NCBI GenBank assembly: GCA_036936605.1
Contig: JAUPFV010000003.1
Location: forward strand, 147,654,997-147,718,996
From: Limnanthes douglasii subsp. nivea
Taxonomy: Eukaryota > Streptophyta > Magnoliopsida > Brassicales > Limnanthaceae
DNA: 64,000 nucleotides
Direction: 5' to 3'
The translations under genes and the position numbers were made by a program. This document shows, piece by piece, positions 55,111-64,000 of the stretch. The notes beneath the pieces are model-generated. The model was given only the letters and a program-made list of their open reading frames with translations, had not been told where the DNA came from and did no database searches. The stretch's first letter is position 1, and each line of letters starts with the position of its first letter.

Positions 55111-57810
55111 AACCGCGGACTATTTTTAAATATATACCCTGATTTTTATTTGAATATGCATACAATAATATACATTAGTAGATAATTTCATCACAACAAT
55201 ATATTAACATATTTGAATCTTAGTGTACTTCAGATCCACTCACATTTTCACGGCTTTCTGCGTCTGTAAGTCCAGATTCTTCCCCTGCCACTTCCTTCTC
55301 ACGAGCTTCTACCTCCTTAGCTCTGTATTCTTGCGAGCCTACTTCCTCTGGCATGTGAGGTACGAGATGTCCGCCATTCACAAGAGAATCATGTCTTTTT
55401 TTTTCTCCTGTGGCGGACTCAGACCTGTCGCTGCCTCCTGTGTAGTAGGATACTTGTCTGTCTGTCTCTCTGTGGTGTCTGTCTCTGTGGATACCAATAA
55501 ATTTTCTGGTCTTTGTTCATATGGCTCGTCTACCTCTTTTTCTAAAACCACCATTTTTGCAGGACAATCATTTGTATCGTCCTTTTTGGGTACAACGGAT
55601 GGTACCGGTAAGGGTGAATGATTCCCATCATTGTCCTTCTTCTCTGGCTTTTTCCCATCCTGATTAGGGTCCTTATCCTGAATTTCAGACGGCACAAGTG
55701 CATGCAATTCAGTGGATGTTGCTTCTGCTGGAAATGCCGGTAGACCTGGTTCCTTCGCCTTTGCAGGGCTTCCAATCTGGCAAATGGGCTGAGAGAGAGC
55801 ATTGTGGAGTTGTTGTCCTTCAAGCTCCGCTTTCTTCAATCTTAATGCTTCAAGATGAAAAAATTAATAGCAGACGTATTATTAAGCGATTAAATCTACG
55901 TTTATGTAAGCCTCAAATTCTTACTTACTTCTTTCGCCTATTTGTCGATCTTCCGCTCGTACTTGTTCTTATCGGTATATGTCTTCATTCGCTTTGATCT
56001 TGCTTCAGTTCCAGACTTCTTTGGAGTAGTCTGTCTATGTTTGAGGATAAAATTACTGATCGTGTCACTCATACTATCGTCTTCCTCATCATTGGCCTCC
56101 TGTTGGGATGTCCCAATCGGTGTTGGCGGAATCACTGTTTGGGGAACTGTTTGTGGTTGCACTCTGATTGATATCTCCTGATTAGATTTTTTATGTTTCT
56201 ATGTCGCCGTTTTCCTTGTTTTTGGGGCTGCACTTTTCTTCTTTTTCGGTCTTTCTAGTGCTCCTCCGAATGCTTTGCTTTCAGCCTCAATCAAACATAG
56301 TGGAGCTTCCAAAACCTACAAAGGGAGAAACATCAAAGTAAATAGATGCACACGGTTTGTTTGGAAAATATCAGGTTATAGCCTGATTATTTTTTGCAAA
56401 CAACTCGCAGGATACCCTGAGAGTTGTTTGCAAATAATAAGATGCTAATTGTTCTCAACTCTATCATCTATGGGGTCGCAAACAGCTCTAAAGGTTTCCT
56501 GAGAATTGTTTGCAAACTATAAGCTGCACATTTTTTTTAACTCTTTCAGGATCTGGGGTTGCAAACAGCTCCCAAGGTTTCCTTAGAGTTATGTGCAAAC
56601 TGTAAGATGCAGATTATTTTCAACTCTATCATCTCTGGGGTTGCAACAGCTCTCAGGGTTTCCTGAGAGTTGTTTGGAACTTTGACAGCAAAGAGTTATC
56701 TGCAACTCTAGTGCGTGATAGTTTTCTATATAACTATATGTTTCATACCTCATCATCTTCTAGCAGAGGTAGTCTTAACATCAACGACGCGGTCGATGAT
56801 AGGTACTTAAATCTCGGCCATTTGGAGAACCTTGGGATCAAGGTTGGCTTTACGACCTCTAACCCAATTGTTGAGTGCTTCATAACGAAGGGCTGCATCG
56901 GGACAAGTATTATCATCAAGATGCTACGTATATAACTATTTAATATATTAGGACTGAGGTAGAGGTAGTCTTAAAATCAGCGACAACTCTATCAGGTTTT
57001 TTTTATTTCGAAGCAACTCCTGATAGATTGGAGAAGCTTCAACACTATTGATCTGGACCAGTTGTAATCGTTTATTCTGCTGATGTTTTTAACAAAATAA
57101 AGCACACTCTAACCCATTACATCTCCAGATACAGAGTAGAATAGGTTTGAGCACAAAAACAGTATCAACAGTCGTGCAACATCCTCCAACTCATACTCCC
57201 CCCCCCCTTCGCTGATGGCTCTTGATATACCTGCCTGTAAAACCCATGACACCATGCTATGTTAGTAAAGTTCAACATCCTGCTTATAAGAGAAAGTCCA
57301 TTTAGAGGTACCTTTAAAATGGTGTTCGTAATGGTTTTACTATTCGTCGGTCCTATCTTCCTCGACGTTTCACCCATGAAGTATTTCTTCATCATCTTTG
57401 ATTTATTTTCCTCACCGTTTACGTATCTGCTGTGGAATGCTCCGACTTTTGTTAAAGGCATTTTCTTTGTGCCATGCTTCAGCCCGAAAATGACCTTTAC
57501 ATTGTCCGTCGTTAGCTTTACAAACTTTGACCCAAATAGGAAGGCGTCTTTATCGACCGAGAACATCTCCACAAACCACTGAATGTTAGAATAAAAATTC
57601 TTATTCGACAGCTCTGCCACATTCCGGAAGTCGAACTCCACTTTCAAAAGCGTGTAGAAAGGTGTGTTTCTTGCAGCTTCGATGTGGGCAGCAGTAATAC
57701 GGTACTCTTTCAGCAGTTTCAAACACCAATCCTGACCTGTAATAGCTTGGTTTTGTTGTCATACTTCCTTCCAAAACACAAATCATCAGCTGCATGCTAA
57801 TTGTTCCCAC

Positions 57811-58700
57811 AAAGGGACTCCATCAGCTTTGTAGTTGCAAAAAAACTCTCAGGATAACATGCGAATTGTTTGCTAATATAAGCTGCAAATTGTGTGGAAA
57901 ATAAAAGACAGTGAAGATACGAATTGTTTGCATTCCTACATGATGAAGATGTGAATTATACTACAACACACATGTAACATGGTGCGAATTGTTCTATTTT
58001 TTGCATGCATGTTGTAGGGATCTGGGAAACATGGAAACAACACCAAAATCAACAAGCAATCGCATAAAACACATCTAACATACATCACAACTCTCAGGAA
58101 GGTATTAACATTACATGCAACCTAACAACTTCATGTGTTCGACGATAAACCCAGAAACTAACATACCAACTGCCATCACTAAATACTTGAAAAAACTAAC
58201 ATACCAACTGCCAACATAGCAACATTGATCGTCAAATAAAATCAGCAAGTGGTCCGAAATCACAATAAACGCAAAAAAAGACATTTTCCACATGAAAAAA
58301 TTACATGGTTACTGTAACACTCTCTTGCTTTACCGGCCGGCATAGACTTAACGGCAAGTCGTCGAACGGTTTTTGGTTACTATCTTGATGGAGTAGAAGA
58401 CGGTGACCGGTCGAACCCCGGTGAAGAATGACTGATTTTTGAGTTGAAGGTTGGAAGGGTTTCTCTAGAGAGAGGTTCGTAGAAATCGAACGGTTTCTGG
58501 TTGTTTCTAAAAAATTAGATGTGTTTTACTTGGTTTAGGGTGCTGAGAAGGGGGAAATGGGTTTGAAATGAAAAACGGGTATATATAGTCGGGGGTATTT
58601 TTGTCCAAAATTTAGGTAGATATACCAAGTGACACTATCCAAAACTTGGATACTAGTGGGTAATTAGGTAGTTGAGTGGATATTTACTGGTATTTTTCTC
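57811..58700 (-). promoter_or_regulatory. right terminal region of the large MULE
   Basis: This is non-coding sequence between the accessory gene and the right TIR. It contains further palindromic half-motifs (about 57845, 58090) and GCGAATTGTT phrases. The TIR proper covers roughly 58560-58700. By analogy with MuDR the TIR would act as promoter for the minus-strand gene; GGTATATATAG near 58577-58587 is TATA-like in both directions. Confidence 0.45.
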
Positions 58701-58984
58701 TAAACTTTTATCTATTTATAGAAACTATAAACGTTTATGGAGATAGATATTTTCATAAAACCATAGATAGGGTCATATCTTTTGGAGAAGAAGCTTTTTG
58801 GAAAAACATAACTCCAAAAGTCACATTTGTTGGCCCTCGTGACAAGACGAAAGCTTTCAGCGACCACTAAAAGGTTTATTGTTTAAAATCTGAATCTTAC
58901 ACTATTTTATTGCGACAAATTTTTCTTTGACCGCGTCATATTTAACTTTTTGGAAGAACTTAGAATGTCCAAGACCATATGTTA

Positions 58985-59315
58985 AATTAGATAATAGTCA
59001 TTCGGTTGTCCCGTTTTATTTCTTTTAGTCTCTCAACTTTAAAATCATTGGTGATTGTCTATTGATTTGGAAGAATCTATAAATTTAGTTATTGGCTTGC
59101 AAAATCTATAAATTTAGTCCATCGTCTTTGCAAAATCTATAAATTTAATCCCTAATGCCAAGAAAAATGTCACTTACAATTGACTAAATTTATAGATTGT
59201 ACAAGTTAATGACTAATTTTATAGATTTTGCCAAGTCTATGGACCATCAACGGTGATTTTGAAGTTGAAGGATTAAATGGAAAAAAAACAGATAGTCGAT
59301 GGATTATTCCTTGAT
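58985..59315. mobile_element. degenerate fold-back MITE related to 27942-28247
   Basis: The complement of the right end (TTAAATCAAGGAATAATCCA, then TCGACTATC) matches the left end of the 27.9-kb MITE, and the TCTATAAATTTAGTC phrase recurs in both halves. The left end is eroded and no clear target duplication is left. Confidence 0.7.
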
Positions 59316-59411
59316 TTAAGACTCCAAAACCCTGTGCTTGTCTTTGCGAACTCGTTCCGGAAAAAACAAAATAGGTGGGCATATGCAGGTTCGTTCCGAC
59401 CAACCTTATTG

Positions 59412-59595
59412 TTTATCGTGGTGAACTTCACTTTGTCGTGGTGAACTTCACTTTGGTGGTCGCGACAAGACCTGTAATCTTTGCATTACAAGTCTAGTTT
59501 GTCCAAGTTCACTTTGTCGTGGTGAACTTCACTTTGGTGGTCGCGACAAGACCTATAATCTTTGCATTACAAGTCTAGTTTGTCCAAGTTCACTG
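59412..59595. repeat. 81-bp tandem duplication
   Basis: A block starting CTTTGTCGTGGTGAACTTCA at 59431 repeats at 59512 with one change seen (CCTGTAATC / CCTATAATC). The shorter phrase TCGTGGTGAACTTCACTTT also occurs once more just before (59415). No gene is associated. Confidence 0.85.
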
Positions 59596-59599
59596 CGAC

Positions 59600-61860
59600 C
59601 AGTTCTATTATTTACCGTTGCGATTTACTAGCTTAAGTCATTTTGCTTACGAGGTTCATTCATCCTTATTTTTTTAGATTTATTCTTTGGTCATAGGTTA
59701 GTTTTTGATGAGCCGAACTCATCTTCGATGAGCCGAACAATTACTTCATTTAATCAAACTTTCCAATAATTCTCCACTTGATTAAATAACATTTTTTTAT
59801 CTCTTCACTGACCAATTTTTGTCAATAAAGTAAAATTATTTTGATCTGAAATTTCACCTTAATGTAAAGACAATAAAGCTAGATCGAAAAATATCTGTAG
59901 TCGTAATTTTGAACCAATCTCTTATCTAACCTATCGACGATTTCACAATAACAATTGCTTTGTCGATTTATTTGTTCATGGTTTGTTTAACACTACTTTT
60001 TTCGTTTGCTCAATCCATTTCATGAATCACAACTTGAGAGGAATTCATTATTTCGGGAGAGGTGACAACACCCCCTGGACTCTTATAGGTGAAATTCTTA
60101 TAGTATTTTTATTTTTTTAGAAACATTTATCACACGTAGACCAAATTGTACTGAAAAATCATTTCAATTATCTCCCCCAATAATGACCAACATATAACAC
60201 ACAAATCACAAACGAAACTTTATTTTATATATAAGTTTTTCACGTGATCCTCTCTATTAGACGATGTTTATTTCAACGCTCACGTTGTATTTTCCTTATT
60301 ACCACCTCGTCTTTAATTAGAATATGTTTCTTCTTAAAACCTTTTAGGTGAAGATATTATACACATGCAAAAAATATAAACCAAAACATTATCAATTGAA
60401 ATTGTTTTGACAAGTCAATTAATCATAATTTTTTGAGTCAAATCAATCTATTTTTCATAATCAATTAAGTTTAAGTTTCACAAGTCAAATAAGCATAGTC
60501 TTCGTAACTAAAATAAATTCAGTTTTACAATTCAAGTAATTTTAGTTTTTGCAGATTGATTTAACCCGTAATTACAAAAATTCCACAAAAAAACATGTTT
60601 TGTGCAAAAAAATGCATAGTTTTCATAAGTGAAGATTCAATTACAAACAAAATCAATAATGTCTTATTTTTGCGAAGCCAGTATATATCATTTTGTAAAT
60701 TGAAAACTGAAAATCTTCTTATAATTTCACTAACCGTTTTCCAAACATAGAAAATGTTTAGTTTTTCCAAGTGAAACTATTATTGCAAAGTTAAACTATT
60801 GTAGCAACCATAATAAAAAATAGCATACCTTTGTAAATCAATTAAGCTTACATTCTTGAAAAAAAACAAAAAGTTGCAAATATAATTATGTAGATATATA
60901 ATTTTCACAAATCAAACGGTAAATTTTTATGCATTTAAAATCTTATTCGAATGAAATAAATAGAATCTATCTCAATTGAATATCTAAAAACAAAAAGTTT
61001 AAAACGATAAATTTTTAAAAGGAAATCCAAAAAAATCACAGATTATTGAAACTAAAAATAAAATAAAAAATAAGGAATAAACAAAACTAAAAATCCTTAG
61101 TTTTAAAACCGATCGAAATAAACAAACACGGCATATATTTAAATTGTGTATATATTCAAAATATATAAGTACAAATTTAATCTCATTTAGAACTCTAATA
61201 TTGATATACTTCCGATAAGAAACAATTCACATATCCACGTATTTTCATATTTTAAATAACACCTATCATTTCTGTTTTAGAAAATGTTTGATATTTGACT
61301 AAATAGAGGATAAGTATACTCAAATATAGAAAAAAAATATTTTTTAGACAAATAAAAATTCAAATTTTTGTTTAATAGTTGAAATTAGAAAAATATAATT
61401 ACAAATTAGAAGTTATTTTTGTTTGATCGTTGAAAATTAAGTTTTTGTTCATATAATTTTACGAAGACATAATCTAATGAAAAATCTGACTGTTGTTTTA
61501 TAAATTGTTGGAAGAGAAATATCAGTAGTTTAGGGGGAAATGAAAAACACTAGTTAATGAAATTTATATGTATGAATATTATATGTATATTTAAATGTAC
61601 CATACTAAATGGTATTTTAATGAATTATATGGCTAATTTGGCATATTTTGAATAATTGTTTTGTTAAGGTTTAGACTGAATTTGGTCTTAAAAATTATAA
61701 CTAACCCAAAAATATTTCAAAATAGAGCGAGGATGGAAAGTTTGCGTTAGGTCTTCCGAAGAAATCATTGAAACATTCTTGAATTCTTTAAAATTTAGAT
61801 GAAACTTTAGTACTATAATCTAGGATTCTCGTCATGTATTAATTGAACTGGATTTGAAGG
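59600..61860. other. AT-rich sequence without recognised genes
   Basis: Long AT-rich stretch with no ORF above about 70 codons that looks coding. Phrases such as AATTAAGCATAGT/CAAGTCAAATAAGC recur loosely between 60400 and 60900. No TIR, LTR or exon could be supported. Confidence 0.45.
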
Positions 61861-61863
61861 AAG

Positions 61864-62745
61864 ATGTTTGCAGTTTATGGAACAGAAGCGTTTGGAAAAC
61901 TGGTGAATACACGATGCGAATTCTGCGTTGGACACCTGAATTCAGCATCAAATTTGAAAGCCCAGTCGCTTTGGTGTGGGTTAAGTTTGAAAAAGATCTT
62001 TGAGTTCATGTATAACTCAGAAATTTTGTACGAAATAGCTGCAACGTTAGGTACTCTATACAAAATTGAGGTGTCGAAAGATAACAGGGCTTATAGAAAT
62101 GCTGCGTTTGCTTTAAATGAGATTGATATCTCCATGAAAATTCATAGTAACATTTGGATCGACTTTGGTTTAAATTATGGGTGTTGGATTTCAGTCAAAT
62201 AAAAAAACATCCCATCTTATTGCAATATTTGTTATCATATGGGGCATAAGTCTACTGATTACGAGAATATGCAAAAGAGTAATGGTGTTACAACCAGAAT
62301 CAGTAGTTATGAAGACAATATGCCAGGGGAAAATGAGATTATTGCTGTCATACAGCAATTGGATAGTCACTGTGATCAAATTGATTCTCAAGATTATGTG
62401 AATTTCTATTATGGATTGAACTCTCCGAAACAGAGGAACATTGGTAGCAAGCATCGATTCATCCCATGAACAAAACTCCAGTGCCATCCTCAATATGAAA
62501 CTCAAATCTGCAAGAAAAGCCAGAAAACCAAGTACTAGATTAATTAAACCTCTGAAATATGTTGGGATAAAGCAAAAGCACAAATCATTATCTGATAATG
62601 ATAAAAATACTTAATTGGAATGTGTGTGGTATTAACAACAATTCAACAGTGAACAGGTTGAAAACTATCATCTTTAAAGAAAATGTCAATATTGTGGCTA
62701 TTCAAGAGCATATGGCTAAGTATGAAAAAAAAGGAAAATATATTT
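61864..62745 (+). pseudogene. LINE 5' fragment: ORF1 end and ORF2 start
   Basis: 61864-62202 has the DUF4283-adjacent pattern seen in the first LINE (SLWCGLSLKKIFEFMYNSEI, RNAAFALNEIDISMK, IWIDFGLNYGCWISVK). After one stop come PSYCNICYHMGHKSTDYEN, a zinc knuckle whose last Cys is Tyr, and PGENEIIAVIQQLDSH. ORF2 begins with ATG at 62598 (MIKILNWNVCGINNN, TVNRLKTIIFK, VNIVAIQEHM), the endonuclease N-terminus, and stops after about 50 codons where the sequence becomes A-rich. It is homologous to, but not the same as, the LINE at 18.9-25 kb, and on the opposite strand. Confidence 0.78.
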
Positions 62746-64000
62746 CCTAAGATATTGTTTAAAATATTGAATTAAAAAAATATTAAAGCGAAGCACAAAA
62801 GAAAATTAATGTTGAATTAAGAAAAAAATATTAGACTAATGCTAGGGTTTTATTTAGCTATATTGTTTAAAATATTATTTTATTTAGCAAAAATATTTCA
62901 CGATTCGTAATTTGGCTTTTTTAGGGTTTCGGCAGAATATATATAAAGAGACATAATATATATCAAAAGACGGAAATGAGAGAAGAGGGTGTGTCGTTTG
63001 GTTTTTTTTCTTTCAGCATAATACAAATTAAAGATGAGAAAAGAGGGCAAGTGGCAATTGGCTTCTTACTTTGGTTCTATATAATATAGAAACGAAAAGA
63101 AAAAGAAAAAAAATTGACGTCTACTCTTTCGAACCTGCAGAAATACATATCAAAGAAGTAAAAACGCAATTGGTCACTGACTGTTTTGTTTTCGATAGGT
63201 TGTTCTGGGATTTCTTTCGTCCGAACAGACCACAAGAAAGAGAGCAAGGTAGGTGACAGCTATTTCTTGGATTTTCTTTCGGCAGCGGCAACATACAAAC
63301 AGATGGCAGGAGGTAGGCGATAGCTACGGTGGTGTTCGATCGCCAGTGGAGGTATTACTCTTGACAGACGATACTCGAAGACGCAGTTGACGGCTACGGT
63401 GTTTTCGATCGGAAGTTTACGGATTGTTTCTGTCAGGCGATACTTACGGCTACTGTTCGGTTTAACGTTCTCTAAACTCTTATTTGTTTATTTACATCTG
63501 TCTTAGAGCTATGCTAACTTTTGAGCCCACGATGATGATTCGTTCGATTATGAACTAATCGTTGTCGTGGAACTCTAGCGGATTTGTTTGATTAATACTT
63601 AGGGTTTGATTGCTTAATTGATTTGTGAGATACGTTTATCGGTTACCTAGTATGGTTGTGCTTATCGTTAGATGCATCGCGAACATCTAGTTTGTTAATC
63701 TTTAATGAATGCGAAAGTGGATTTAACGGTTTAGAACTTGTCATGCTAACATAGGTTCTTGAATGATTCATATTGTGATTGTTCATGATTCGTAATATGT
63801 CACTAACCATATCATATTACTCTATGTAATCGAAATAGATAACTTGTACTTAAAACCAATTGTACCTCAATTCGTATAGACATATAGGATTGTCATGCAA
63901 GCGGTGTCTGCTTAACTGCTATCTCTTTTGTGGCTGTTTAAGTGGTTTGGTTTACGTGTACTGAAAGGTAGCGTATACTGATTTCGTGTTATCTGATTAG
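62746..64000 (+). other. unassigned region with leader-like sequence
   Basis: A TATA-like AATATATATAAAGAGAC at about 62936-62952 is followed by GC-richer sequence. In it GGCGATAGCTACGGTG, CAGTTGACGGCTACGGTG and GGCGATACTTACGGCTAC phrases recur (63320-63460). This could be a promoter and 5' UTR with a large intron starting near 63470, or an LTR with leader. No coding exon reaches a useful length before the window ends. Confidence 0.35.

Larger units (their letters stand above)
53420..57810 (-). pseudogene. MULE accessory gene region, Ulp1/DUF1985-like (tentative)
   Basis: A chain of minus-strand coding-like segments is separated by repeat-filled gaps. 57722-57165 (185 aa; AARNTPFYTLLKVEFDF, SNIQWFVEMFSVDKDAFLFG, LTTDNVKVIFGLKHG) resembles the DUF1985-type N-terminal domain found with Ulp1-like proteases in plant MULEs. 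56162-55938, 55839-55378, 54854-54579 and 54537-54328 are charged, low-complexity, Gln/Thr/Lys-rich linkers with a basic nuclear-signal-like stretch (SKRMKTYTDKNKYERK). 53948-53643 continues and ends at about 53420 with WIRKMLKEVNWKVPCKTFPQ and a GTAAGT donor. No protease His-Asp-Cys triad is visible; it may be deleted. Assignment rests on layout and partial resemblance. Confidence 0.5.
47440..58700. mobile_element. large Mutator-like element (11.3 kb) with transposase and accessory gene remnants
   Basis: Flanking TAAAATTTT (47431-47439) and TAAACTTTT (58701-58709) form a 9-bp duplication with one mismatch. Ends are inverted over a long stretch: GAGAAATTACAACTAAAGTA.. at the left against GAGAAAAATACCAGTAAATA.. 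as complement of the right, continuing past the nested MITE with TCAACTA and CTAGTACCCAAG / CTAGTATCCAAG. Inside: MULE transposase exons (plus), a long convergent Ulp1/DUF1985-like region (minus), two MITEs, a truncated gypsy copy, a hAT relic and many palindromic motifs. All genes are broken, so it is no longer autonomous. Confidence 0.9.

Overview
This is nuclear DNA of a flowering plant, very probably a eudicot. Genes have short GT..AG-bounded exons, intergenic DNA is AT-rich, and most of the window is nested transposable elements (LTR retrotransposons, LINEs, a SINE, hAT elements, Mutator-like elements and MITEs). The species cannot be fixed from the sequence. Only two host genes look intact: a PRKR-interacting protein 1 homologue (25471-27139, +, 2 exons) and a reticulon-like protein of the plant RTNLB family (44533-45977, +, 5 exons). 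A lone candidate first exon (1083-1137) and an unrecognised gene remnant (34.5-35.8 kb) may be further host sequence.

Layout. 1-1181: a probable promoter region with a short first exon. 1182-18856: one Ty3/gypsy element in minus orientation (377-bp LTRs, 5-bp target duplication ATAGA) with gag, protease, RT-RNase H and integrase on the minus strand, and an extra ORF on the opposite strand between pol and the 3' LTR. That extra ORF is split by a 7.6-kb insertion (3307-10881) whose outer arms are a roughly 2-kb inverted repeat carrying exons of a SWEET sugar-transporter gene. A SINE and a small hAT element sit inside this insertion. 18862 to about 25000: an old LINE on the minus strand, into whose 3' end the gypsy element inserted; it holds a hAT element of its own. 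25.4-27.2 kb: PRKRIP1 homologue. 27.9-33.5 kb: a 9-bp-TSD MITE and heavily decayed gypsy sequence. 34.5-37.2 kb: gene remnant and a minisatellite.

37813-44382 is a Mutator-like element with a perfect 9-bp target duplication (TTTAAATAA). It is a Pack-MULE. Its plus strand carries exon pieces of a UPF0183/PHAF1-type gene and of SWC4/DMAP1. Its minus strand carries exon pieces of an unrecognised gene and of the peroxisomal Lon protease LON2. In both chains the splice phases match across the source-gene junctions, so two convergent chimeric ORFs are possible. The element ends only about 140 bp before the RTNLB start codon. 47440-58700 is a second, larger Mutator-like element (9-bp TSD with one mismatch). 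It holds decayed MULE transposase exons on the plus strand and a long convergent ORF region on the minus strand that resembles Ulp1/DUF1985 accessory genes. Two MITEs, a truncated copy of the same gypsy family and a hAT relic have inserted into it. A short inverted motif (CTCTCAGGATATCCTGAGAG and its halves) recurs about twenty times in its non-coding parts. The last 5 kb holds another LINE fragment and AT-rich sequence with little recognisable content.

The window is best read as a layered record of transposition. The most interesting parts are the three gene-capturing structures (SWEET inverted repeat, chimeric Pack-MULE, palindrome-rich MULE) and their placement beside live genes. All calls are by eye from motifs and repeats; no database search was run.
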